A DNA stretch of 64,000 nucleotides from Lachnospira sp. UBA3790 (GCA_002369135.1 DFEY01000002.1:59000-122999), one strand, 5' to 3'; positions 7,043 through 16,415 are shown, counted from the stretch's first letter. Program-made: numbers and translations. Notes: generated by a model from the letters alone, not told the origin.

Positions 7043-8632
7043 TTATTCTGGGACTACGTCAAAGGTAGCAGTCTTTCCTGTCACTTTAGTGCCATCCGCT
7101 GTAACATAGAACGGTGTTACAGTCCAGTTAGATGGAGTAACTCCGTCCATATTTCTAATTGTGTATGTGACAAAGTATGCTGAATCATTGTTGTCGAAAG
7201 CTGTGTTCGGTCTGATTGTCTCGCCGTCAGCCGTAATCCTTCGATAAACAGTTTCAACGCTCTTCGACTTGGAATCAATAGTACTCTCTCCATACGTTCC
7301 GGAGAAATCAAAGCCTGCTGATTCGAAATCTTCTAGTCTCCTACTAATAGTACTTACAAAGCGAATAGCAGTGCCATCTTCCTTCTTCTGCATCTTAACC
7401 GTCAACGCTTTCTCATCAATAAACTTAGGATAAGCATATCCATCTTCGTCCATATATGGTTCAGTAAGTGTTTCATCTGTAAACCAACCGGCAAAGATTT
7501 TGCCTTCCATGGTTGGATATTGCCAAGGCCAAACCCACTTGTAGTCTCTTATGTTATAGTAGCCTTCTGCTTTTTCGCCGAAGACGGCTATTTCTAATGG
7601 TTGAATTCCATCGCGCTCTGAATTTTCGCTCCATTCTTCAACCTCAATCTTTATATATCTCGCCTTAACATTAAGGTCCTTGGTTACTGCAGATACAGAC
7701 TTGTTATCCCACAAACCTCTAACTGAAGCTACGGGTTCGTCTCCGTACCAATCTGGTATTCTGCCTGCGTAAATATCGTAGTCAACGGCGTTGGCGTCGG
7801 ACCAGCAAACCATTACATCTTCTATGTTGTAGTAGTCCTTCAAATCTATTGCAAACCACGAGTTATCAGTTGGTTTGTTCGCTCTCCATCCCGTATTAAG
7901 ATTTCCATCGCAAAATCTTCTCGCTTGTCCTTCATTATTATAACGTGCAACAATAGGTGTTTTCTTGTAGGCAAGGTTTTCTGTTGTATTAACTTTGTTT
8001 AAGTAATCCACTATTCCAACGTAATTGGAATCATCATAAACAGCCATCTCACGCAATGAGTAGCCTTCCGGCAAATGACTTTCTGTCATTTCTATTTTAA
8101 TGTACCTAGTGCTAATTGATTCACCAAGCACTATCATGTCTCTTCTGTTGTCATAGAATGAATCGTTATCAACTGTAGCCACCGGCTGGAATTCATTACC
8201 ATAAGTAGAAACCATTACTGTGTATGCTTTAGCAGTATTATCTTCTGCCCATCTATAATCAATTTCTTTTACTGTTTTTACTTCTCCCAAGTCCACAGTA
8301 ATCCACTGTGTATCATCTCCGCTAGCATTCCAAATGGTATTTGGATCAGCATCTATAACATATGATGCATCATCCTCTGAGGCTGTAGCTGTCACTCCTT
8401 CTACAGTGGCCCCTTCTTGAGTAACTAGGTTTGCGCCATTATCATTTGAATCTGGAAACTCCTCGTAATATGAAACAAAACTGTATTTGTAATTATTAGG
8501 ATTCACCTCTGGCTCTGTGCTCTCTTCCTCTGCAAGTATGTTCGTGTGTTCGTTTGCACCTAAGTATGCAAAAGTTGCTATCACCATCGCCAAAGACAAT
8601 ACAATCGCCATTATCTTTTTATACTTATTCAT
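7043..8632 (-). CDS. Secreted protein with two discoidin domains
   Basis: 529 aa from ATG 8632, which is chosen because GGAGG stands just upstream (an in-frame upstream start at 8686 adds an odd 18-residue tail). The signal peptide is about residues 1-33 (MNKYKKIMAIVLSLAMVIAT). Discoidin domain 1 spans about 67-200 (WITVDLGEVKTVKEI, RYIKIEMTE) and discoidin 2 about 216-347 (NLAYKKTPIV, SWFAIDLKDYYNIEDV, LEIAVFGEK). The shared module follows: GKIFAGWFTDE near 376 and the terminal domain 400-529 (WTVTPFYVTADGT). It probably binds cell-surface or plant/host glycans (family knowledge). It has its own promoter-like TATAAT at 8655-8660 and its own terminator. Confidence 0.85.
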   Translation of the reverse strand: MNKYKKIMAIVLSLAMVIATFAYLGANEHTNILAEEESTEPEVNPNNYKYSFVSYYEEFPDSNDNGANLVTQEGATVEGVTATASEDDASYVIDADPNTIWNASGDDTQWITVDLGEVKTVKEIDYRWAEDNTAKAYTVMVSTYGNEFQPVATVDNDSFYDNRRDMIVLGESISTRYIKIEMTESHLPEGYSLREMAVYDDSNYVGIVDYLNKVNTTENLAYKKTPIVARYNNEGQARRFCDGNLNTGWRANKPTDNSWFAIDLKDYYNIEDVMVCWSDANAVDYDIYAGRIPDWYGDEPVASVRGLWDNKSVSAVTKDLNVKARYIKIEVEEWSENSERDGIQPLEIAVFGEKAEGYYNIRDYKWVWPWQYPTMEGKIFAGWFTDETLTEPYMDEDGYAYPKFIDEKALTVKMQKKEDGTAIRFVSTISRRLEDFESAGFDFSGTYGESTIDSKSKSVETVYRRITADGETIRPNTAFDNNDSAYFVTYTIRNMDGVTPSNWTVTPFYVTADGTKVTGKTATFDVVPE

Positions 8633-8670
8633 CACGAACCTCCTTGTTGTAATAATTATATAACAACACA

Positions 8671-8704
8671 AAAAAGACTGCCACATTTTTGTGGCAGCCT
8701 TTTT
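8671..8704. terminator. Bidirectional terminator between two secreted-protein genes
   Basis: CTGCCACA (8678-8685) pairs perfectly with TGTGGCAG (8690-8697). A-runs and T-runs flank the stem. It ends transcription of the 8739-11753 gene. Confidence 0.75.
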
Positions 8705-8738
8705 ATCTTTTGCTATGCCGCTTTTGCGACTCTAGTTT

Positions 8739-11700
8739 TTATTCCTTAGGTAATTTACCTGGAGTTCCTGTTACAACAGTTCCATCTAATGTTCTATAGA
8801 ATGGAGTGACGTTCCATGTAGAATTAGTTCCAGCATCTGTCATTCCTCTTACCGTATATGTAAAGAAGTATTGTGATTCGCCACTGAATACGGTTGGCAA
8901 GATACTTTCGCCGTCAGCCGTAATCTTTGTATATAGCTTCTCAGTGTACTTAGTCTTTTCAGTAATAACAGCATTTCCGTATGTACCAGTAAACTTAAAT
9001 CCAACTTGCTCATAACCCATACTATCTAGTGAACTAACGAAACGAACAGCTGAACCATTGTTTGCTACTTGGAATTTAATAGCAAGCACATCCTCGTCAA
9101 TAAACTTAGCATACGCAAGTCCTGTATTTCCAGTATGTACTGTAGTAAACTCATCATCATCGTACCATCCTGCAAATAGCTTACCTTCTTTTGTAGGATA
9201 TGTAGGTGTGTCGCCTGACTTATAAACCGCCACGTCATACTTGCCATCCGCTGGTGGTGTATTAGTAGCCGAGAACTTATATTGTGACATTCCAGATGTC
9301 CAACTGCTTGTTGTAACAAATACTACATATCCATAGTCTGGGGCAGTATATGAAATATTAAATGTTGTGGTTCCACCTGCTGGTACTGTGGCAGTTCCAC
9401 CTGTAATAGTAGCAGGAATCCAATCATATGCGCCTGTACTAGAGTTATAAGCATTAACTGCGCATGTTGTTTGTTTCATAGTTTCTGCCGCACCATTCTC
9501 TATTGTTAGTGTTCCTGTATATGTCTTTCCAGGCTCTACTTGATATATAGGTGTACGAGCCATGAGGGCTGGATCAGCATCTGCGTATGTTCCATAGTTG
9601 ATAGTTAAATCATCATTGATTGATGTACCGCCTGTATATGCTGAACCTGCTGCTGGAACATAATACTGCCATCCAGTATTATTGTTGCCCGCAAATGTCC
9701 ATGCACCTTGTGTACACGCTTGAGCATCTGGTGTAAGGTCTGTAAGTGCAGGAGTAAGAACATACTCAGAAACCGGTGTATAACTACTGTTCAATTTAAA
9801 GTATACCTGACCTGATTCCGGTGCTTGGAAAGTCAACTCAATATTTTCACTTGTTCCTGCATCTATACCTATCTTGCTATTATAGTTAGTGGCAAGTTCC
9901 GCGTCTCCTGACGCATTCATTACTGCTGAATAGAAAGTATCACCTGTATCATTAGTTCCTTCATTCGCCACATTATAAGTTAGTTTATATTTATGACCCG
10001 GTGTCACTGTAGCTACTGGTGAATTAGTTATAAAGTCATGATCGTTATCGATAGTATTGACAAGTTTGATATGTAGTGGATCATTTATAGTCTCTCCACC
10101 TTTGTATTTTGCAATTGTAGTTTCTCTAAACTGATATTGGAATCCCGCATTGCCAATTGTATGGAATTCATTATCAATAGTACAATTTGTCCATCCAGGT
10201 TCTGTGATGTCTTCTACTGCAGGAGTGAGCACTAATTCTGTGGCAGGTGTATAACTACTATTTAATTTGAAATATACCTGTCCTGATGCTGGCGCATCAA
10301 ACTCCAATACGATATCCACATCGTCATCATGTGGAACTCCCACTTTGTCGTTAAAGCTTGTTGCAATATCTTCACCTGTGGCAGGGTTAGTTACAGCTGA
10401 ATATGTATTATTTCCTAAATCATGTGCAGCTGTAGTTCCCAAGTTAGCCACATTATATGTAAGTCTATATGTGTTACCCGGTGTAACTGATACTACTGGT
10501 GAGTTTGTTATAAAGTCATGGTCGTTATTGATTCCATTTGTAATCTGAATATCTAGTGGGTCATCAATTGCTTCACCACCTTGGTATCTAGCAGTGGTTG
10601 CTTCTCTAAACTTATATTGGAATCCAGCTTGACCAATTGTATGGAAATCATTATCCACTATACAATTTGTCCAATCACTTGGAGTGATATCTTCTATCAC
10701 TGGTGTTAAAATAAATTCTGTTTTTGGCGTCCAACTATTATTTAGTTTGAAATAAACTTGACCTGATGCTGGTGCCACAAATTCTAACACAATATCAACA
10801 TCATCATTATGAGCCAAGCCTACCTTACTATTAAAGTTAGAAGTAATGTCATTATCATTACTAGCATCTGTTACAGTTGCATAAATATTGTTTCCACAAT
10901 CTTGAGCCGAAGTAGTTCCTAGGTTTGCTAGATTATATGTAAGCCTGTATGTATTGCCAGGTGTAACTGTCGCAACTGGTGATTTTGTCTGAAAGTCATG
11001 ATCATTATTAATACTATTTGTAACTTGAATATCTAATGGTTCATCTAGAGATGTTCCAGTTCCGTCCTTGTACTTTGCTGATGTTGCATCTCTGAACTTA
11101 TACTGGAATCCATCGTTACCTATTGTGTGATAATTATTATCCACTACACAGTCTGTCCATCCAGCTGGTGTGATGTCTTCAAGTGTTGGTGTGAATTTAA
11201 ACTCGCAAAGAGCTGACCATCCCCAGTTTACTTTACTATAAATCTGTCCTGATGCTGGCGCTGTAAACTCAAGTTCAATCTCTCTATATGAGCCAGCAGG
11301 TACATTAACCTTATTATCATAGTTAGAAGTAATATCTCCCGAAGCCGCTGTTGGATCTGTTACTGTAGCATAAACAGTATTTCCTTGTGTAGTAGTACCA
11401 TAGTTATCAATTCTCATAGTCATTTTGTAAGTATGACCTGGTGTAACTGTGGCAACTGGTGTCTTGATTTGGAAATCGTGATCATTATTCTCACTTCTCG
11501 TAATATTTGTGATAAGTGGATCATCATAAGCTGTTCCTCCCTTATACTCTACAAGGTGATTTCCTCTAAATTTATATTGCCATCCATCCGTTCCGATAGT
11601 ATGAAAATCGTTATCGATTATAGCGTCAGTGTATCCTGCTTGCGCTGCACCGATACTTTTTGGCATAAAATAGTTTCCTACTAAGGTCATAGCTATTGCT

Positions 11701-11753
11701 AAAGTAATAGCCAAAACTCTCTTGCCAATTTTGGTAAGTTTGATTAGTTTCAT
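8739..11753 (-). CDS. Secreted protein with five tandem 160-residue repeats
   Basis: A 1004-aa protein. A signal peptide (about 1-36) is followed by four closely related repeats starting near residues 37, 198, 358 and 518 (each with W/YTxxxxDNxxHTIG, QYKFR, NDHDF, SPVATVTPG, PASGQVYFKLN). A diverged fifth copy starts near 681. Each repeat looks like a beta-sandwich, similar in feel to carbohydrate-binding modules, but I do not recognise a family. The C-terminus carries GKLFAGWYDDD (near 854) and the shared terminal domain (875-1004). AAGGAG precedes ATG 11753. Avid ligand binding through repeats is an inference. Confidence 0.82.
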   Translation of the reverse strand: MKLIKLTKIGKRVLAITLAIAMTLVGNYFMPKSIGAAQAGYTDAIIDNDFHTIGTDGWQYKFRGNHLVEYKGGTAYDDPLITNITRSENNDHDFQIKTPVATVTPGHTYKMTMRIDNYGTTTQGNTVYATVTDPTAASGDITSNYDNKVNVPAGSYREIELEFTAPASGQIYSKVNWGWSALCEFKFTPTLEDITPAGWTDCVVDNNYHTIGNDGFQYKFRDATSAKYKDGTGTSLDEPLDIQVTNSINNDHDFQTKSPVATVTPGNTYRLTYNLANLGTTSAQDCGNNIYATVTDASNDNDITSNFNSKVGLAHNDDVDIVLEFVAPASGQVYFKLNNSWTPKTEFILTPVIEDITPSDWTNCIVDNDFHTIGQAGFQYKFREATTARYQGGEAIDDPLDIQITNGINNDHDFITNSPVVSVTPGNTYRLTYNVANLGTTAAHDLGNNTYSAVTNPATGEDIATSFNDKVGVPHDDDVDIVLEFDAPASGQVYFKLNSSYTPATELVLTPAVEDITEPGWTNCTIDNEFHTIGNAGFQYQFRETTIAKYKGGETINDPLHIKLVNTIDNDHDFITNSPVATVTPGHKYKLTYNVANEGTNDTGDTFYSAVMNASGDAELATNYNSKIGIDAGTSENIELTFQAPESGQVYFKLNSSYTPVSEYVLTPALTDLTPDAQACTQGAWTFAGNNNTGWQYYVPAAGSAYTGGTSINDDLTINYGTYADADPALMARTPIYQVEPGKTYTGTLTIENGAAETMKQTTCAVNAYNSSTGAYDWIPATITGGTATVPAGGTTTFNISYTAPDYGYVVFVTTSSWTSGMSQYKFSATNTPPADGKYDVAVYKSGDTPTYPTKEGKLFAGWYDDDEFTTVHTGNTGLAYAKFIDEDVLAIKFQVANNGSAVRFVSSLDSMGYEQVGFKFTGTYGNAVITEKTKYTEKLYTKITADGESILPTVFSGESQYFFTYTVRGMTDAGTNSTWNVTPFYRTLDGTVVTGTPGKLPKE

Positions 11754-11851
11754 GATTAATTATCTCCTTCCTCTTTTTGTTCAATAAAATTAATCAATTT
11801 TGCCCATAGCGAAAAGGGCACAGTTATGCTAGTATCATATCTCATTTAAAC

Positions 11852-11893
11852 AAATTACTAAAGTAGTGAAATTATAGGGGTGTCATTTTTCGA
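11852..11893 (-). promoter_or_regulatory. Promoter region with shared upstream motif (repeat-protein gene)
   Basis: Minus strand TCGAAAAATGACAC (11893-11880) matches the motif before the two discoidin genes. A weak TAATTT lies 22 nt downstream, and an alternative TATAAT overlaps 11871-11876. It stands about 127 nt upstream of the ATG, the same distance as at 14758. Confidence 0.3.
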
Positions 11894-11945
11894 ATGGGGG
11901 TTTGTTTTTTAGGATGTCTTTTATGCTTTTCTTTTATATTATAGA

Positions 11946-11985
11946 AGAAAAATAGACCGACGCCTAAGCGTCGGTCTATTTATTT
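11946..11985 (-). terminator. Strong terminator after the 12013-14634 gene
   Basis: A 13-bp perfect stem, AATAGACCGACGC (11951-11963) with GCGTCGGTCTATT (11968-11980), loop CTAA, is followed on the minus strand by TTTTCTTC. Confidence 0.85.
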
Positions 11986-12012
11986 AAATCTTTTTTTAAG
12001 ATTATTTGTTAG

Positions 12013-14634
12013 TTAGCTTTGTGGATATTCGCCTGAAAAACCTTCTACTGTAGTTCCATCTAGCGTTACATAGAATGGTGTAACATTCCATGTAGAATTA
12101 GTTCCAGCATCTGTCATTCCTCTTACCGTATATGTAAAGAAGTATTGTGATTCATTACTGAATACTGTTGGCAAAATACTTTCGCTGTCAGCCGTAATCT
12201 TTGTATATAGTGAGTTTGTAGTCCTTGTCTTCTCTGTGATAGCTGAATTACCATATGTACCAGTAAACTTGAATCCTACTTGGTCATAATCCATACTATC
12301 TAGTGAACTAACAAAACGAACTGCACTACCATCATTTGCTACCTGGAATTTAGTTGTCAATACATTTTCATCTATGAACTTCGCATAAGCATATCCTGTA
12401 TCTTCCATATAAGGTGTTGTGAATTCTGCATCTTCGAACCATCCTGCAAAGATCTTTCCTGTTTCTGTAGGATATGTTCCCTGAGCCTTGTATTCTGTAA
12501 CATCCATATAGTTATCTGGAACTACCTGTCCGTCGTAGATAGCAATCTCCCAAATTGAATGGCCGTAACCAGTAGTTCTTGCTGTAGCGTATAGTCTTAC
12601 GTATCTAGCATTTGCTGCTTCTTTCAATACAATTGTATCTCTTCTGTTATTTCCTGATGCTGCTCCAGTGATTGTAGCAACTGATTTAAATGTTTCACCA
12701 TCTGTTGATACATCAATAGTAAAGTCTTTTGAACTTGCTGTCTCCCACCAAGCTTCAAATGCCTTAACAGTTTTAACTGCGCCAAGGTCTACTGTAATCC
12801 ACTGTGGATCACTACCTGGAGTCTCCCAACGTGTTCCTGCTTTATAATCAATAGCGCTTGTAGCGTTACCTGCTGATGCTGTAGCTGATACTCCATCTAT
12901 AGTAGCACCATTTCTAGTTACAAGGTTGAATCCATATTCACTTGTATCGTCATATACGCCAGTGCCTGTTGTTGAACTATATGTAAATCCGTCTTCTACT
13001 GTTACGTCTGAGACAGTTAATCCATGTGACAAGAATCCATCTTTGTATGACTTAACTGTAACATCATATGTTCCTTCTGCTACACCATTTAATGTATATG
13101 CTCCACCAGTCAAACCTTCTGCTTTTAAGTGTCCATCTAAGTAAATATTATATGTGTAATCTTCTTGGTCTACGTCTGGTGTGATTACACCTGAAATCTC
13201 ATTGTAGTCAGTAGCTTCAGCTGTAAAATCAGCTGGGTCTGTTACTGTCTCTACTTCTGCTTCTTCAGCGTCACCATCTATATCATAAACACCAATTTCT
13301 GTAATCTGTGCACCATATGCAACTGAGTTAGGGAAGTAAACTCTTACAAATCTTACTACTCCATCAGTAAGACCTGATACATCACCCATAATTCTAAATG
13401 GATTTGATTGAGTGCCCTTCTGTGCAGTGAATTCTGCCTGAGTCAAAGTAGCTACATCTGTGTAGTCAACTCCATCTGATGAGTACTGGAATTTCATTCC
13501 GCCATTCTCTGGGAATGTTCCACCTACGTTTGATCTGAACCAAACACAGACTGTTTCGAAACTTGTTGCTTTCCAAACACTTTCTAAATCGATAGTGAAC
13601 CATGAACCAGCTTTGCCCTTTGACGCTGTCGAGTATGAGTTATCTCTAATAACACCGTCTGTAACACTACCGCTTCCTTCTGTAGAAGTACCACTGTCCA
13701 TTGTGAAAGTTCTACCATATGCATAGTTCGAAGTTGGATCTGTAACCAAAGTCTCGTATGTATCTACTGTTACTTGGTCTGAGTAAATACCATCCGAAAC
13801 AGCAGTACCCTTGTGTGACTGAACAAAAATTCTGTGATTTCCGCCTGGTACATCGTATGTATAATCTACTCCTGCCTGGCAATTTCCGTTAAGTATTGTT
13901 CCGCTAGGACCATCTAGCATTGCTGCGTAGAAGTAATCTTCCTGATCTTCACCAGCTGTAATGTTGAATGTGATTTGTCCAAGACCAACTGACTCAGCAG
14001 AAACATCTGCTGGATCATCACAAGTATCCATAGGTGCTAGCTCTGGGTCTGCTGCCAATACAGCAATCTCAGTTAGCTGAATACCATATGTTGGTAGTGA
14101 TGGATAATCAATCTTTACAAATCTAACTGTTCCTTCATATGCACTTACATCATCAACAGTACACTTATCTGGTGCCAAATCTTCAGCAGCTACTGTGCCA
14201 GAAGTATAAACTGTATCCCAATTCAACTGGTCTACAGAATACTGAATATTGTAAGTTCTACCTGCAACAGTGTCATTAGTAGCCATGTCCTTGTAAACAA
14301 GAACAATTTCATCTAATGACTCTGCCTTATAGTAATTTCCTAAGTCAATGATGGCATAAGCTTCACCTGAATAACCCCATCCTGATGATAGAGCGCAGTG
14401 ACCATTAAAGTTACCATTTGTAAGGTTAGCTTTATTACCTTCTGCTACTCCAGGATAAACTGTAGCATCAACATGTAGTGCAAGGTTAGTCATAGTACCG
14501 TTACCTGCAATACTGTCAATCTCATCCTGAGTGAGCGTAGCTGCATCTACCTTTGCAGCGCTAAACATAAACCCTGAGAATACCATTGATAAACTCAATG
14601 CTATTGCAAGAGTTCTTCTAATAATTTTCTTCAT
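12013..14634 (-). CDS. Secreted protein with three discoidin domains
   Basis: An 873-aa protein. The signal peptide is about 1-32 (IALSLSMVFSGFMFSAAKVDA). Discoidin-like domain 1 spans about 45-195 (AYAIIDLGNYYKAESL, RFVKIDYP). Linker domain YFYAAMLDGP is near 240. Discoidin 2 spans about 302-453 (SWFTIDLESVWKATSF, RFVRVYFPN) and discoidin 3 about 568-703 (WITVDLGAVKTVKAF, ARYVRLYATA). The module GKIFAGWFEDAEF lies near 725, with the shared C-terminal domain to 873. Glycan binding is the family role. No wall-sorting motif is visible. GTAGGAGGAAAG precedes ATG 14634. Confidence 0.85.
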   Translation of the reverse strand: MKKIIRRTLAIALSLSMVFSGFMFSAAKVDAATLTQDEIDSIAGNGTMTNLALHVDATVYPGVAEGNKANLTNGNFNGHCALSSGWGYSGEAYAIIDLGNYYKAESLDEIVLVYKDMATNDTVAGRTYNIQYSVDQLNWDTVYTSGTVAAEDLAPDKCTVDDVSAYEGTVRFVKIDYPSLPTYGIQLTEIAVLAADPELAPMDTCDDPADVSAESVGLGQITFNITAGEDQEDYFYAAMLDGPSGTILNGNCQAGVDYTYDVPGGNHRIFVQSHKGTAVSDGIYSDQVTVDTYETLVTDPTSNYAYGRTFTMDSGTSTEGSGSVTDGVIRDNSYSTASKGKAGSWFTIDLESVWKATSFETVCVWFRSNVGGTFPENGGMKFQYSSDGVDYTDVATLTQAEFTAQKGTQSNPFRIMGDVSGLTDGVVRFVRVYFPNSVAYGAQITEIGVYDIDGDAEEAEVETVTDPADFTAEATDYNEISGVITPDVDQEDYTYNIYLDGHLKAEGLTGGAYTLNGVAEGTYDVTVKSYKDGFLSHGLTVSDVTVEDGFTYSSTTGTGVYDDTSEYGFNLVTRNGATIDGVSATASAGNATSAIDYKAGTRWETPGSDPQWITVDLGAVKTVKAFEAWWETASSKDFTIDVSTDGETFKSVATITGAASGNNRRDTIVLKEAANARYVRLYATARTTGYGHSIWEIAIYDGQVVPDNYMDVTEYKAQGTYPTETGKIFAGWFEDAEFTTPYMEDTGYAYAKFIDENVLTTKFQVANDGSAVRFVSSLDSMDYDQVGFKFTGTYGNSAITEKTRTTNSLYTKITADSESILPTVFSNESQYFFTYTVRGMTDAGTNSTWNVTPFYVTLDGTTVEGFSGEYPQS

Positions 14635-14689
14635 ATCTTTCCTCCTACAAACAAAGAATTCTTATAAAATTTTGTCCGTATAAACTGTC

Positions 14690-14713
14690 TAAAAAATCGG
14701 TTCTGATAACCGA
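14690..14713 (-). terminator. Small hairpin with U-run in the leader of the 12013-14634 gene
   Basis: TCGGTT and AACCGA form a 6-bp stem with loop ATCAG on the minus strand, followed by ATTTTTTAG. It sits just after the predicted transcription start, so it could be an early attenuator or a 5' stabiliser. Evidence is weak. Confidence 0.3.
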
Positions 14714-14728
14714 ATTATCGCTACTTCT

Positions 14729-14771
14729 ATTGTAGTATAGGCAGTGTTTTTGATGTAGTATCATTTTTTGA
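14729..14771 (-). promoter_or_regulatory. Promoter region with shared upstream motif (triple-discoidin gene)
   Basis: Minus strand TCAAAAAATGATAC (14771-14758), then exactly 23 nt, then TACAAT (14734-14729). This is the same arrangement as before the 4035-6776 gene. Confidence 0.42.
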
Positions 14772-14812
14772 TTTAGTTATTGATATTTTAGTTATCAGCG
14801 TTAATTTATGCA

Positions 14813-14839
14813 CAAAAAAGAGCCACTTTTGCGACTCTA
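14813..14839 (-). terminator. Terminator after the nucleotidyltransferase gene
   Basis: AGAGTCGC and GTGGCTCT pair (two wobble or near pairs) around AAAA on the minus strand, followed by a T-run. Confidence 0.55.
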
Positions 14840-14877
14840 TTTTTACTATATTTTCTTTGTCGCTGCTGCTCTTTTTG

Positions 14878-16179
14878 CTAATCAATTTTAAGTCCTTTGA
14901 GCAGTTCCTTCTTATAATTGCTTTTGTCCATATCGCTCTTTAGCGACTTGATTGGATTCTTTCTGCCGAGGCCCTTTCTTGCATATCTGCCCGCCTGGTA
15001 CGCCCACGCCAAAGGCCTTAGCGCCTTGTGCTTTCTGGCTGCCTCCCAGTGAGTGAGTCCAAGCCTCTGGAGCGATCCAATCATAGCGAAAACATTTTTG
15101 TTTCTATATAATACGCCTGCGCCTTCGTCGGCGGCGGTTTGTTTTGCGCCGAAGTTGCCGGATGCTAGGATTTGTTCCATCCACGCGGTAGCCAGTTTGG
15201 CAATTTCATTTTGCTCTTGCTCTGCTGCTTCACGCAATGTGGTGGCTGGAGTGGTTCCTTTGCACCAGGCGATGCTTTTATCTAGTCCAAAGTACATTTG
15301 ACCCATGCGCGCGAAAACGATGGCCGCATCCTTTAGGTTAACCGCATCTAGGTACTGCGCGTAAGTCTCTTCCCACGCGCGGTCGTCCACATGCTTTTCC
15401 ACAAACTGCATCCAATCGATTACGTGACGAAGCCCAACGCCCTTCGACTGACCAGTATGCTGAATGATGTGGCGAAGAATTATAAGGCCGTTCAGTTTCT
15501 CCTCAAACATCGGAAACTCGTACTCGCCCACTCGGCCAGTCTGGATGTGATCCATGCCCTCTTGGATAAGCGCCTCAATCTTTGCGTCCGTCTCCTTGCC
15601 TTGCACTGTGTCAGACATACGCCTGTGAAGTTCAAACGTCACTCCGTTCTTCTTAAGCTCCACGTGATGATACTTCTCATCCTCCAGGTGCATCTGCCCC
15701 TTTGACGCGTCCGCTGCAAAGTCATATCCATTCTCCCTAAGGAGCTCGTATGTTTTGTCGAAGTCTTGGGTGCGGACGAAAAAGTCCACATCGCCCATCG
15801 AACGATAGTCAGGCTTTGGATAATTCATAGCCGCCGCACTACCCTTTATGATGGCAACTGGAATGTCGTTGGTTTGTAAAAGTTTAATGAGTTTAGTCTG
15901 CGCCTCCATAAGCTTGGTCCACTCTGCCACTTGGCTGTAGACCATTACGGTCCACTCCTGCTTTAGCTCCTCTGGCGCATCAACATTCTTCACCATATAC
16001 TCAAGCGGTATGCCTAAAATAGACTGGTCAGATAGTTCTTCCAAAACCTGATCCCAGTCTATGTTTTCTGGCAGTTTAAACTCTGCACCACTCGTCTGGT
16101 GCAAAGATAAGTTTATTAAGTTGAAAATTGTTTTGTGTAGTTCGTTCATTTTAAACCTTTCAATTTCATTTTTGTCCAT
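14878..16179 (-). CDS. NTP_transf_5-type nucleotidyltransferase family protein
   Basis: A 433-aa protein. Residues about 95-185 hold the nucleotidyltransferase core: IPVAIIKGSAAAMNYP, then RSMGDVDFFV (the two catalytic aspartates) and VTFELHRRM. This is typical of the uncharacterised nucleotidyltransferase family often found with PqqD-like and HprK-like proteins and in some lasso-peptide loci. The C-terminal half is helical, and the tail is basic. The start is uncertain. A TATAAT at 16195-16200 would start RNA only about 9 nt before ATG 16179, whereas ATG 16149 has GAAAGG well placed. It is separated from the PqqD/kinase block by four secreted-protein genes. Its substrate is unknown. Confidence 0.8.
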   Translation of the reverse strand: MDKNEIERFKMNELHKTIFNLINLSLHQTSGAEFKLPENIDWDQVLEELSDQSILGIPLEYMVKNVDAPEELKQEWTVMVYSQVAEWTKLMEAQTKLIKLLQTNDIPVAIIKGSAAAMNYPKPDYRSMGDVDFFVRTQDFDKTYELLRENGYDFAADASKGQMHLEDEKYHHVELKKNGVTFELHRRMSDTVQGKETDAKIEALIQEGMDHIQTGRVGEYEFPMFEEKLNGLIILRHIIQHTGQSKGVGLRHVIDWMQFVEKHVDDRAWEETYAQYLDAVNLKDAAIVFARMGQMYFGLDKSIAWCKGTTPATTLREAAEQEQNEIAKLATAWMEQILASGNFGAKQTAADEGAGVLYRNKNVFAMIGSLQRLGLTHWEAARKHKALRPLAWAYQAGRYARKGLGRKNPIKSLKSDMDKSNYKKELLKGLKID

Positions 16180-16227
16180 AGTTTCTTCTGTTTAATTATA
16201 ATGTGTTTATTTAGAAAAATAAAGCAA

Positions 16228-16415
16228 CAAAAAAAGCAGCTGCTAGCAGCTGCTTTCCCACCCAACTGGCGTACTTACAAATACGCTTAATACAATAGTA
16301 TCAGGTGACGAGTGTATACAGTCCATTTCTGGCTGTGGTTGTTTATATCAATCGCCTAGGAGCGATGCCAACACATGACACTTACCTCGATAATAGCGCT
16401 TACCTAGGACTTACT
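16228..16415 (-). ncRNA. Candidate structured small RNA, possibly 6S RNA
   Basis: No ORF is present. On the minus strand, TATAAT (16427-16422) would start a roughly 188-nt RNA near 16415. The RNA ends in a perfect terminator (AAGCAGCTGC with GCAGCTGCTT, 16234-16255) followed by seven Ts. The body can fold as a long irregular rod: ends CAAC/GUUG, AUC-AGGU with ACCU-GAU, AGUGU with ACACU, an AUCGC/GCGAU hairpin and a CAG-CCA/UGG-CUG hairpin. Size, rod shape and free-standing terminator suit 6S RNA (RNA polymerase regulator), but I cannot confirm the consensus. A regulatory leader of the next gene is the alternative. Confidence 0.45.
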
